From Nocardia anaemiae NBRC 100462 (GTDB lineage Bacteria; Actinomycetota; Actinomycetes; Mycobacteriales; Mycobacteriaceae): a stretch of DNA of 64,000 nucleotides. Below are positions 34,459-42,792 of the stretch, in pieces. The stretch lies in contig NZ_BDAZ01000029.1 in assembly GCF_001612725.1 (NCBI RefSeq), forward strand, positions 124,001-188,000, in the 5' to 3' direction. The position numbers and the translations under genes were made by a program. The stretch's first letter is position 1. Each line of letters starts with the position of its first letter. The notes beneath the pieces were generated by a model that did no database searches, had not been told where the DNA came from, and saw only the letters and a list, made by a program, of their open reading frames with translations.

Positions 34459-36765
34459 ATGAGCCGCAACAGTGGCGGCAGTCTGCCGCTCGAGCTGACC
34501 AGTTTCGTCGGTCGGCGCACTGAATTGTCGGAGGTGAAGAAGCTTCTTTCGGTGTCCCGGCTGGTCACGTTGACGGGTATCGGGGGTGTGGGCAAGACGC
34601 GGCTGGCGCTGCGGGCCGCGTCGCAGGCGCAGCGGGATTTCGCCGATGGGGTGTGGTTGGTCGAACTGGCCGAGGTCTCCGATGTCGCGCTATTGGTCGA
34701 TGTCGTGGCCGCCGCTCTTGGTGTGCGGGACGCGGCGCCGAGTCCGTTGCTCGAGGTTGTGATCAAATTTCTGGCCCCGCGGGAAACCCTGCTCGTACTG
34801 GACAACTGCGAGCACATGGTGGAAGCCGCGGCGAAGTTGACCGAGGCATTGCTGCGGACATGCCCGCGCCTGCGGATGCTGGCCACCAGCCGAGAACCCT
34901 TGAATATCGCCGGGGAGGCGGTGCTGCGGGTGTCGCCGCTGACGGTCCCGGATCAGGATCGGGAGCCGACGTTGCCTGGGCTGCCCCGTTTCGACGCGGT
35001 GACGCTGTTCGCCGACCGTGCGGCGGCGGCCGTGCCGGGTTTCGCACTCGACAAGGACAACATGTCCGCCGTCACCCGGATTTGTGCGCGGCTCGATGGA
35101 TTGCCGCTGGCGATCGAGTTGGCCGCGGCCCGGATGCGCATGATGTCACCGCAGCAGATCCTGCAACGTCTCGATGATCGGTTCACGCTGCTCACCCGTG
35201 GCAGTCGTACCGCGCCGACCCGGCAGCAGGCGCTGCAGTGGTGTGTCGACTGGAGTTACGAGTTGTGTACTCCGGCCGAGCAGCTGCTGTGGGCCCGGTT
35301 ATCGGTATTCGCCGGGAGCTGCGAACTCGACGCCGTCGAACAGATATGTGGCGTCGGCCTGGCGCCGCACAGGCCGCTCGACGTGCTGTCCGCACTGGTG
35401 GACAAGTCGATTCTGATCCGGGAGGAATCGCACACCGCCGTGCGTTTCCGAATGCTCGAGACGCTGAGTGACTACGGTCGGCAAAGATTGCGGGACTCCG
35501 GCGAGGCCGCCGAGATGCGTCGACGGCATCGCGATTGGTACCAACAATTGGTGCTGGACGCCGAAGCCGGATGGATCAGCGACCGGCAGCCATACTGGAT
35601 CGCCCGCCTCGAACGCGAGCTACCCAACGTGCGTGACGCGCTCGAAACCTGCCTTTCCGAGGGCACCGACGAGGCCGCGGCAGCCGGGCTGCGCACCGCC
35701 GCTGCGCTACACCAATTCTGGAGCCTTCGCGGTCTGTACGGGGAAGGCCGAACCTGGATCGACCGCGTTCTCGCTCACCCGGGCGCGCAATCCATACCCG
35801 ACCGCATCAGTGGGCTACGCGCCGCCTGCGAGGTTGCCGCGCCGCAGGGCGATTTCCAGGCTGCCGCAACCCTTTTGGAAGAGGGGCGCGTCCTCGCCGC
35901 ACAAGAACCCACCCCCGCCATCCAGGGACAGCTCGCCTACGCATCCGGCATCGTCGCACTCGCTGGCGGCGCGGCGGCCGACGCATCCTCCGCCCTCGAA
36001 CGCGCTGTCGCGATGCTCAGCTCGAACCAGACGGGCGAGCTCTACATCAGCGCTCTGACCATCCTCGCGTGGTCATATGAACTGCGCGGCCAGATGACCC
36101 CGGCGACCGAGCACTACCGTCGAGTGCTGTCCATCACCGAAGCGCAGGGTGAACTGATCTATCGTTCGGCCGCGTTGCGCGGTTTGGGCGTCGCCGCATG
36201 GCTGCAAGGCGAGCGAGGACGTGCCCAACGGTTGCTCGAGGAGGCATTGCGAGTCAACCGTCGGTCGAATAGTCCGGTGTTCACCGCGTTCACGCTGGAT
36301 GCGCTGGCCTGGACTGCCGCCGACCGGGGCGACGCCGACCGCGCGGCCGTGCTGCTTGGGGCGGCCCAGGGAAACTGGCTGGGAGGCAGCAGCGTGCGGG
36401 CGGTCCTGCGGAACATGTCGCGCTTTCATGCGGAATGTGAGCGGACGACGCGCCATACCCTCGGCACCCGCAGATTCGACGCGGCCTTTCGGCAAGGTCG
36501 GGAACTCGAGATGGATGCCGCTGTGGCGTATGCGCTCGGGGAGAAGCACGCCGAGGCAGCGCGCGCGTCCGCGAAACTGACCAAGCGTGAGCGACAGGTC
36601 GCCGACCTGATAGCCCAGGGACTCAGCAACAGACAGATCGCCGCCAAATTGGTGATCTCGCAACGCACTGCCCAAGGCCACGTCGAACACATCCTGACCA
36701 AGCTCGGATTCAACTCACGGGCTCAGATCGCCGCCTGGATCGTGGACGAAACCACACAGCCTTGA
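34459..36765 (+). CDS. LuxR-family regulator with NB-ARC-type ATPase and TPR-like region
   Basis: Large regulator of 768 aa from the preferred ATG (open from 34351). N-terminal ATPase: LTSFVGRRTEL, Walker A TGIGGVGKTRLA (about 38-49), Walker B ETLLVLDNCEH, then TSREPL and GLPLAIELAAARM (sensor motifs of the AfsR/SARP-MalT-like STAND class). The middle is TPR-like helical repeat, and the C-terminal LuxR helix-turn-helix is LTKRERQVADLIAQGLSNRQIAAKLVISQRTAQGHVEHILTKLG. STAND ATPases switch on by ligand-induced oligomerisation. The SGNH hydrolase gene follows, its TTG start overlapping the stop as TTGA, so this regulator may control the hydrolase and exporter. Confidence 0.87.
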   Translation: MSRNSGGSLPLELTSFVGRRTELSEVKKLLSVSRLVTLTGIGGVGKTRLALRAASQAQRDFADGVWLVELAEVSDVALLVDVVAAALGVRDAAPSPLLEVVIKFLAPRETLLVLDNCEHMVEAAAKLTEALLRTCPRLRMLATSREPLNIAGEAVLRVSPLTVPDQDREPTLPGLPRFDAVTLFADRAAAAVPGFALDKDNMSAVTRICARLDGLPLAIELAAARMRMMSPQQILQRLDDRFTLLTRGSRTAPTRQQALQWCVDWSYELCTPAEQLLWARLSVFAGSCELDAVEQICGVGLAPHRPLDVLSALVDKSILIREESHTAVRFRMLETLSDYGRQRLRDSGEAAEMRRRHRDWYQQLVLDAEAGWISDRQPYWIARLERELPNVRDALETCLSEGTDEAAAAGLRTAAALHQFWSLRGLYGEGRTWIDRVLAHPGAQSIPDRISGLRAACEVAAPQGDFQAAATLLEEGRVLAAQEPTPAIQGQLAYASGIVALAGGAAADASSALERAVAMLSSNQTGELYISALTILAWSYELRGQMTPATEHYRRVLSITEAQGELIYRSAALRGLGVAAWLQGERGRAQRLLEEALRVNRRSNSPVFTAFTLDALAWTAADRGDADRAAVLLGAAQGNWLGGSSVRAVLRNMSRFHAECERTTRHTLGTRRFDAAFRQGRELEMDAAVAYALGEKHAEAARASAKLTKRERQVADLIAQGLSNRQIAAKLVISQRTAQGHVEHILTKLGFNSRAQIAAWIVDETTQP

Positions 36766-37466
36766 GAAAACATACGGCCGACCGTATTGTCTTCTCTGTG
36801 AACCAACACGTCTTCACCGAGGTGACCGACCCGTTCTGCCTGGACCAGGCGGATGCCGTGGCATTGCTGACCGGGGCACCGTGGGGCAGGTATGCCGTTA
36901 TCGGCGACAGCCTTTCGGCGGGAACCGGCGATCCCACTCCGGGCTACCGGGATCAGGGCTGGTCTGACCGGGTTGCTGGGATCTTGCGTTCGGTCCGGCC
37001 GGATCTGGCCTACCTCAATACCTCCGAGATCGGGGCAACCACCGCCCAGACGCTCGAGAACCAGGCGGCCCGCATGGTCGAGTTCGCACCGGACCTGCTG
37101 CACGTGCCATGCGGTGCCAACGACATCGTGCGGCGTAAGCCGGACTTCGACGCGATAGAGCGAACGCTTCGGCAGATGTACGACCTGGCCAAGGGGACCG
37201 GCGCGATGCTGACCACTTTCACCCTCGGCAGGGCGTATGTGGTCCCGGTTTTCCCTGACTGGGCGGAGCGGATTTCCGCGGTCAACGAGATCGTGCGCGG
37301 GCTGGCCGCCGAGTACGACGCCATCGTGGTGGACATGTGGGATCACCCGATCAACAACCGCGCCGACCTGCTCAGTGCGGATCGGATCCACTTCTCGACA
37401 TCGGGTCAGGCCGTTATGGCGGCCGAGGTGGTGAAGAAGCTGGCGACGAATAAAGAGGTCTCTTAA
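36762..37466 (+). CDS. SGNH/GDSL hydrolase
   Basis: Esterase-like protein of 234 aa (222 aa from GTG 36798). Block I GDSLSAG has the catalytic Ser50, block III GANDI the Asn, and the C-terminal DRIHFS the catalytic Asp-His pair. No signal peptide, so cytoplasmic. The TTG at 36762 overlaps the LuxR stop. A palindrome at 36772-36787 falls inside the first codons, which favours a start downstream (GTG 36798) if that site is a real operator. It is followed 2 nt later by the MFS exporter gene. Confidence 0.82.
   Translation: MRKHTADRIVFSVNQHVFTEVTDPFCLDQADAVALLTGAPWGRYAVIGDSLSAGTGDPTPGYRDQGWSDRVAGILRSVRPDLAYLNTSEIGATTAQTLENQAARMVEFAPDLLHVPCGANDIVRRKPDFDAIERTLRQMYDLAKGTGAMLTTFTLGRAYVVPVFPDWAERISAVNEIVRGLAAEYDAIVVDMWDHPINNRADLLSADRIHFSTSGQAVMAAEVVKKLATNKEVS
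36772..36787. promoter_or_regulatory. Palindrome, candidate operator upstream of the SGNH/MFS genes
   Basis: ATACGG-CCGA-CCGTAT, with perfect 6-nt arms, at the LuxR/SGNH gene junction. Typical in size of TetR operators, but no TetR gene is adjacent. Confidence 0.4.
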
Positions 37467-37468
37467 TC

Positions 37469-38920
37469 GTGGCAAATATTCGATCAGCTGATCAGCCGGT
37501 AGTCACCGCGGAAGCCGATGGCATTCCGTGGATGACAATGTCGGTCGTTTTGACCGCCCTGTTCATGGCGGTGCTCGACTCGTTCATCGTCGTGGTCGCC
37601 GACCCCTCGATCGTCGCGGACCTACATGCCTCCGCCAGCGATGTGCAGTGGGTGCTTGCGGGCTATCAGCTGAGTTACGCGGTCTTCATCATTACCGCTA
37701 CGCGCCTGGCCGACCTGTACGGTGGCAAGCGGATTTTCCTGCTCGGGGTGGCACTGTTCACGCTGTCATCGGTCGCTTGCGCGCTGTCACCGAACGCGGG
37801 CAGCCTGATCGCCGCGCGTGTCGTCCAGGGCCTAGGCGCCGCCCTGATGGTTCCTCAGGTGTTCGCGTACGTCACGGTGCTGGTGCCCGCGGCGAAGCGG
37901 CACACCGTCTACGGCGTGCTCGGCATCGTCATGGGTACGGCCACCATCGGCGGACAGGTCATCGGCGGACTGCTGATCGGCGCCGATCTGTTCGATTCCG
38001 GCTGGCGCCTGGTGTTCTGGGTGAACGTGCCGATCGGAATCGCCATGCTCCTGCTCGCCGTGCGATACGTGCCGCCGACGCGCTCAGCCGCCACCCGCAA
38101 GCTGGACTTGCCCGGCGTCCTGGTGCTCAGCGCGGCCCTCTTCCTTCTGGTGCTGCCGCTGATCCAGGGGCAGCAGGCAGGCTGGCCATGGTGGATCTGG
38201 GCTTGCTTCGCGGGCAGCGCGGTCGCGTTCGGCCTTTTCGTCGCGATCGAGCGGAGTCTGGAACGGCGGGGCGGGGACCCGCTGGTACCGCTGACGCTGT
38301 TCGGACAGCGCTCGTTTTCGCTCGGGATCATCCTCGTGCTGGCCCTGTACGCGCTGATCTACTCGTATTACCTGGCCTTGTCGGTAACGATGCAGCAAGG
38401 TCTCGAAATGTCGGCGCTCGGTGCGGGTCTGGTCTATACACCGGCAGCCACCGCATTCTTCGTGTTCAGCATGGTGGCGAGCCGGATCATCCCGAAATAT
38501 GGACGACGTGTCCTCGAGGTCGGGGCGGTCATATTGGCGAGCGGTTACCTGGCGACCGGTCTGCTACTGGTGTCCGGCCCGCGGATCACTCCGCTGCTCG
38601 TGATCCCCACCCTCATTCTGCAGAGTGTCGGTGGCGGACTGGTCATCACGCCAGCGCTCAACACGGTGCTCAGCCGCGTCAGGCCGGAGTCGGCCGGTAT
38701 CGCGTCAGGCGCGTTGTCGACGGCCCAGCAGTGTGGCGGGGCGCTTGGTGTTGCCATCATCGGGGCGGTCTACTTCAGCTCGTTTCATCCCGAGGCAGTC
38801 GGCACAGTTGCCGCCGCCGGGCACGCTTTTGCCGTCGCGTCCTTCGGCACGTTCGTCATCGCTGTCATCGCGGGCATTGTCGTGTTCCTGCTGCCGAAGC
38901 GGCCAGCGGCCCAGGACTGA
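37469..38920 (+). CDS. MFS exporter, DHA2 family (14 TM, EmrB/QacA-like)
   Basis: Drug/proton antiporter of 483 aa with about 14 membrane segments. The conserved motif A loop reads GYQLSYAVFIITATRLADLYGGKRIF, motif C is near LGIVMGTATIGGQVIGG, and the first helix has AVLDSFIVVVADPSI, where DHA2 proteins have the D-xx-IVNVALP motif. The start GTG has GAGGT about 8 nt upstream and lies 2 nt after the SGNH hydrolase stop, so both are in one transcript, perhaps activated by the upstream LuxR protein. The substrate is unknown. Confidence 0.88.
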   Translation: MANIRSADQPVVTAEADGIPWMTMSVVLTALFMAVLDSFIVVVADPSIVADLHASASDVQWVLAGYQLSYAVFIITATRLADLYGGKRIFLLGVALFTLSSVACALSPNAGSLIAARVVQGLGAALMVPQVFAYVTVLVPAAKRHTVYGVLGIVMGTATIGGQVIGGLLIGADLFDSGWRLVFWVNVPIGIAMLLLAVRYVPPTRSAATRKLDLPGVLVLSAALFLLVLPLIQGQQAGWPWWIWACFAGSAVAFGLFVAIERSLERRGGDPLVPLTLFGQRSFSLGIILVLALYALIYSYYLALSVTMQQGLEMSALGAGLVYTPAATAFFVFSMVASRIIPKYGRRVLEVGAVILASGYLATGLLLVSGPRITPLLVIPTLILQSVGGGLVITPALNTVLSRVRPESAGIASGALSTAQQCGGALGVAIIGAVYFSSFHPEAVGTVAAAGHAFAVASFGTFVIAVIAGIVVFLLPKRPAAQD

Positions 38921-38933
38921 GTGCGAGGATCAG

Positions 38934-38958
38934 GGCTGCGGATGAAGCGTGCGCAGCC
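38934..38958 (+). terminator. Hairpin after the MFS gene
   Basis: GGCTGCG and CGCAGCC form a perfect 7-bp stem with an 11-nt loop, 13 nt after the MFS stop codon. No T-run. Confidence 0.4.
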
Positions 38959-39135
38959 GCGGCGACGTTTCCCGGACGGGATTCAGTTTTGCGATGAATT
39001 CACACCGGCCCAGTTGTCTCTATTAGGACGCCACAACCGAATCGTGGTGTGCCACTCGATCGGCAGTCCGACTGAGCGGGGAACTCGATGAGATGCCAAA
39101 GATCAACACGGCTAGGGCCGGGCTCGGGAGATCAC

Positions 39136-39258
39136 ATGACGACAGAACTCGAAACTCCATCCGCCTCGCGACGAGGACGGACGCTGGCGCTCGAAGGCTT
39201 CAGCCGCACCTGGGATGTCGACACCTTTCGGCGTCACGGCCTCGGATCGGTGGCGTGA
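39136..39258 (+). CDS. Upstream ORF of 40 codons coupled to the sigma factor
   Basis: Begins MTTELETPSASRRGR and ends FRRHGLGSVA. It has CGGGAG 5 nt before the ATG, a better ribosome site than the sigma gene itself, and its stop overlaps the sigma factor GTG as GTGA. Third positions are G/C-biased. No domain, signal or membrane segment. It may be a translational leader or a small partner protein of the sigma factor. Confidence 0.45.
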   Translation: MTTELETPSASRRGRTLALEGFSRTWDVDTFRRHGLGSVA

Positions 39259-40271
39259 CGATGCCTGTTCCCGGTCCCGCGGATTTCGCGCAACTTATCG
39301 AGAGTTATCGCCCCGAATTGCTGGCGCACTGTTATCGCATGCTCGGGTCCATTCACGAATCCGAAGACCTTGTTCAAGAGACCTACCTGCGCGCATGGCG
39401 TTATTACAACCGGTTCGAAGGCCGATCGTCGGTGCGAGTGTGGCTTTACAAGATCGCGACCACAACATGCTTGAACGCGCTCAAGGGGCAGAAACGCCGC
39501 CCACTGCCTTCGGGACTGAACGCACCGGCCGACCACGCCGGAGTCACACTCGGCCCGGCAGATCCGGAGATCAACTGGCTGCAGCCCGCCCCCGACAGTC
39601 TGCTGAGCGGATCTACCGGCGACCCCGCGACGGTAGTGTCGCGCCGCCACGGAGTGCGGCTGGCATTCGTCGCGGCCCTGCAGCATCTGTCCGCCCGACA
39701 GCGGGCTGTGCTGATCCTGCGCGATGTCCTCGGTTGGAATGCCAAAGAGGTTGCCGACGTGCTGGATACCTCCGTCACGGCAGTCAACAGTGCGCTACAA
39801 CGAGCCCGAACACAGCTGTCACACATCGGGCCCATCCAGGACGAGCTGACCGAGCCCGACGAACCCGAGTTGCGGAATCTGCTGGACCGGTACATGTCGG
39901 CCTTCGAACATGCGGATGTCACCGCACTCGCCGAGCTGCTTCGAACCGACGTCGAACTCGAGATGCCCCCCATTCCAACGTGGTTCACCGGCCGCGATGC
40001 CGTGTGCGAATTCCTTGCCGACGCCGTCCTGCATACCCCGGACCAATGGCGCATGACAGCGACGCGAGCCAACGGTGCGCCTGCGGTCGCGGTGTATCTG
40101 CGTGCCGAGGATGGAGCGTTTCGCGCGTACGGTCTGCAGGTGCTGTCGCTGATCGGTGGGCGCATCGCACGAATCAACGCCTTCATCGACGCCGATCTGA
40201 TCGCGACGTTCGGGCTCCCCGAGGTATTCACCGCGGCACCATCAGCTGATCCGCGCGGCACGCGGCCGTGA
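39255..40271 (+). CDS. ECF sigma factor with SnoaL-like C-terminal domain (SigG type)
   Basis: Extracytoplasmic-function-type sigma factor of 338 aa. Region 2: LIESYRPELLAHCYRMLGS..SEDLVQETYLRAWRYYNRFEG (core and -10 binding). Region 4: LQHLSARQRAVLILRDVLGWNAKEVADVLDTSVTAVNSALQRAR (-35 binding). The C-terminal third is SnoaL/NTF2-like (LLDRYMSAFEHADVTALAELL..TWFTGRDAV), a ligand-pocket domain characteristic of SigG/SigJ-like factors, which need no anti-sigma membrane protein. The start GTG at 39255 overlaps the 40-aa frame; ATG 39261 is an alternative. The two SDR genes on the opposite strand may be targets, by inference. Confidence 0.87.
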   Translation: MTMPVPGPADFAQLIESYRPELLAHCYRMLGSIHESEDLVQETYLRAWRYYNRFEGRSSVRVWLYKIATTTCLNALKGQKRRPLPSGLNAPADHAGVTLGPADPEINWLQPAPDSLLSGSTGDPATVVSRRHGVRLAFVAALQHLSARQRAVLILRDVLGWNAKEVADVLDTSVTAVNSALQRARTQLSHIGPIQDELTEPDEPELRNLLDRYMSAFEHADVTALAELLRTDVELEMPPIPTWFTGRDAVCEFLADAVLHTPDQWRMTATRANGAPAVAVYLRAEDGAFRAYGLQVLSLIGGRIARINAFIDADLIATFGLPEVFTAAPSADPRGTRP

Positions 40272-40302
40272 GGCGAGACCTATTCGTGCGCGCATGCACC
40301 GT

Positions 40303-40346
40303 GGAGGCCGCCATGTCACCGGGGTATCCGAGCCACGGCGGCCTCC
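40303..40346. terminator. Bidirectional hairpin between the sigma and SDR genes
   Basis: GGAGGCCGCC and GGCGGCCTCC make a perfect 10-bp stem around a 24-nt loop, between the two convergent stops (40271 and 40366). It should end transcripts from both sides. Confidence 0.65.
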
Positions 40347-40365
40347 GTCGAGGTAGCGTGCGAGT

Positions 40366-41049
40366 TCAAACCACTTCGAGGCCATTACCGGTGACGCCCA
40401 GCAGTGTTTCTTTCCGATGCTCTTTGCCAGAGACGATCGAGACAATGGCGCTCGCGACGTCGGCTGCGTCGAGCGGCGCCGGAAAGCGCTTCTTCATAAA
40501 GTCCTCGACCGACAAGCCGGTCCCGGCGCTGTAGGCGACGGCCGCCGCATCCCCGATCGCGGTACCGACAAGGAACTGACGCGGTGCCAGGGCGAGGAAC
40601 CGGATCGAAAGTCCGCGCGCGTCAGCGGCGCGCTGGAAGTACTCGGCGAGGAACATCTGCGTCCGCTTGGCACCGGCGTAGCCGCCCGAGAGCGGAGAGC
40701 CGTCGAGCCCGGCGCCGCTCGATACGATCAGCACGGTCGAATTCGGACGCAGGGGGCGTGCCAGCGCGGCGCGGCCGACCTCGAAGGCGATCTTGACGTC
40801 GACGTTCCATGGCTTCGAAAACGACTCCCAGCTCTGTTCCTCGATCGGGGCCATCTGCGGGCGTGTGCCCGCGGTGACGACAATGAGGTCCGGATCGGCC
40901 TCGGTGAGGAGGGCAGCGACGTGTCCGGGGTCAGTGGCATCGCGCTCGCTACCGGAGGCGACAACAGGGACTCCGGCGGCGGTGAGGGCGCTGACGGTGG
41001 CGTGGCCGACACCGCTACCAGCACCGATAACCAAAGCTTTCGTGCTCAT
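40366..41049 (-). CDS. SDR-family oxidoreductase
   Basis: Short-chain dehydrogenase of 227 aa with the nucleotide motif GAGSGVG at about 8-14, VTAGTRPQ, and a weak active-site pair (YAGAKRTQM, YxxxK). It has the SxA pattern (VSSGAGLDGS). Cofactor and substrate are unknown. ATG at 41049 is preferred (open from 41061). It lies 28 nt after the second SDR gene and is probably cotranscribed with it. Confidence 0.83.
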   Translation of the reverse strand: MSTKALVIGAGSGVGHATVSALTAAGVPVVASGSERDATDPGHVAALLTEADPDLIVVTAGTRPQMAPIEEQSWESFSKPWNVDVKIAFEVGRAALARPLRPNSTVLIVSSGAGLDGSPLSGGYAGAKRTQMFLAEYFQRAADARGLSIRFLALAPRQFLVGTAIGDAAAVAYSAGTGLSVEDFMKKRFPAPLDAADVASAIVSIVSGKEHRKETLLGVTGNGLEVV

Positions 41050-41077
41050 GTAGTTCACCATGATCGGCTCACCTTCC

Positions 41078-41812
41078 CTAGGCTGATTGCTGGGCCCGAA
41101 ATTGGTCGGTCATAGTCGCGTTCTGACGCTCGAGCGACTTCAGCGCTCCATTGCGCCAGCCCTCGGCCAAGGTCTCCGAAACCACATCGGGGAAGATCTC
41201 TTCCTCGTCTTTTTCCAGCCCGTCGAAAACAGCTCGCGCGACTGATTCCGGAGACGCCTTGGGAATGTCGAGATCCCGACTCATATCGGTATCGACGATG
41301 CCGGTCAGGACCGCATGTACCGCTACGCCCTGCCTGGCCACCAGCGCTCGCAGTGACTGCGTCATCGAGAACCCAGCCGCCTTCGAAACCGAATAGGACG
41401 GAATGATCTGCATGGGGACGAGCGCGTTCATCGACAAGTTGTTGACGACGGCCCCTTTGGAACTGGCCAACAATGGCAGGAAAGCATTGGTCACATCGAA
41501 TGTGCCGAAAACATTGACGGCGAGGTGCTGTTCGAGTATCGACCGATCGCTCAACTCGTCGTAAATTGCCACGCCAGCGTTGTTGATCAAAATATCGAGA
41601 GCCTCGATATCTGCGACGGCGTTCTGGATTTGTTGCCTGTCGGTCACATCCAGAGTCAGGGGTGTAACCCGTGTATCGGGGTGGGCCAACGGCACACGTG
41701 CCGCGGCATACACCCGTTTGGCGCCCCGGTTGAGGGCTTCTTCGACCAAAGCCTGACCGATGCCTCGGTTACTGCCGGTGACCAGGACTGCCTTATTCGC
41801 AATACTCACCAT
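41078..41812 (-). CDS. SDR-family oxidoreductase
   Basis: Classical SDR of 244 aa: GSNRGIG at 13-19, DVTD, NNAGVAI, and the catalytic Ser and YSVSK (YxxxK) pair. The end QNATMTDQFRAQQSA looks like an oligomerising tail. First gene of a two-gene SDR operon convergent with the ECF sigma factor gene, which may regulate it. Confidence 0.88.
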   Translation of the reverse strand: MVSIANKAVLVTGSNRGIGQALVEEALNRGAKRVYAAARVPLAHPDTRVTPLTLDVTDRQQIQNAVADIEALDILINNAGVAIYDELSDRSILEQHLAVNVFGTFDVTNAFLPLLASSKGAVVNNLSMNALVPMQIIPSYSVSKAAGFSMTQSLRALVARQGVAVHAVLTGIVDTDMSRDLDIPKASPESVARAVFDGLEKDEEEIFPDVVSETLAEGWRNGALKSLERQNATMTDQFRAQQSA

Positions 41813-42114
41813 GAGGGTGATCTCCTTCGATGTATCAGCTCAGGCCGGACGACCGGAACGGCCCCGAGAAGGGGCTACATATATAGACAAACCTCGGTAC
41901 TCGAACTCGTCGCGGCAATCCGAACTGTGTGCGAAGAGCGGTGCCAGAGGCGAAGTTCCGAGTGCGGAGGCCGATATCCATCCGATGGTGACGGGGCCGG
42001 GGCCGGGTCATCTGCCGTGACCGGTCCGGCGTCGCGGAGCAGCTCACCGCGCCCCAGACGGTCGGACCGGCGGTGGTCGAGTCTGCGACGGAACCCGAGC
42101 TGTGGTCGTGGATT
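41813..42114. other. Gap of 302 bases, promoter side of the SDR operon
   Basis: No gene recognised. It contains an AT-rich stretch (CATATATAGACAAAC, 41878-41892) that could hold the SDR promoter on the minus strand; the right part lies beyond the stop of the response regulator gene. Confidence 0.35.
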
Positions 42115-42792
42115 TCAGGTGGTGCCGGGTTGCGGGGTGGCCAGGCCGTTGCGGTATGCGAGAACGACTAGTTGGGCTCGGTCGCGGGCGTCGAGTTTGG
42201 TCATGGCTCGCTGGATGTGGGTGCGGACGGTGAGCACACTGAGGTGGAGTTCGCCGGCGATTTCGTGGTTGGATTTCCCGGCTGCGGCTAGGCGGGTGAC
42301 TTCGCGTTCGCGGTTGGTGAGGTCGTCGATTCCCGGGGTGGTGGGTGCCGTGTGCGGTGCTGGGGTGGCGAGGAATTGGGTGATGAGGGCCTTGGTTGCG
42401 CCCGGTGAGAGCAGGCTGTCACCGGCGGCGATGGTGCGGATGGCGTCGAGCAGGGTGTCGGTGGTGACGTATTTGCCGAGGAAGCCGCTGGCACCGGCGC
42501 GCAGGGCGCGGGCGACGTGTTCGTCGTTTTCGAAGGTGGTGAGGATCAGTACGCGGGTGTCGGTCAGGTGGGGGTCGGCGCAGATGGTTTCGGTGGCGGT
42601 CAGCCCGTCGGTTCCGGGCATCCGTATGTCCATGATGACGATGTCGGGGCGATGTGTCCGGGCGAGGTCGATGGCTTGGGCGCCGTCAGCGGCTTGGGCG
42701 ACGACCTCGAGGTCGTCGCAGGAGTCGATGAGCATCTGGAAGGTGCCGCGCAGCAGGGCCTGATCGTCGGCAAGCAGGACTCGGATGGTCAT
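42115..42792 (-). CDS. NarL-family response regulator
   Basis: Response regulator of 225 aa: receiver domain with the acidic pocket VLLADDQAL, phosphorylation site Asp in PDIVIMDIRMPG, and Lys in KYVTTD; a C-terminal LuxR helix-turn-helix (LTNREREVTRLAAAGKSNHEIAGELHLSVLTVRTHIQRAMTKL). The ATG overlaps the kinase stop as ATGA, so the pair is translated together. It probably controls the adjacent ECF transporter genes or itself. Confidence 0.9.
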   Translation of the reverse strand: MTIRVLLADDQALLRGTFQMLIDSCDDLEVVAQAADGAQAIDLARTHRPDIVIMDIRMPGTDGLTATETICADPHLTDTRVLILTTFENDEHVARALRAGASGFLGKYVTTDTLLDAIRTIAAGDSLLSPGATKALITQFLATPAPHTAPTTPGIDDLTNREREVTRLAAAGKSNHEIAGELHLSVLTVRTHIQRAMTKLDARDRAQLVVLAYRNGLATPQPGTT

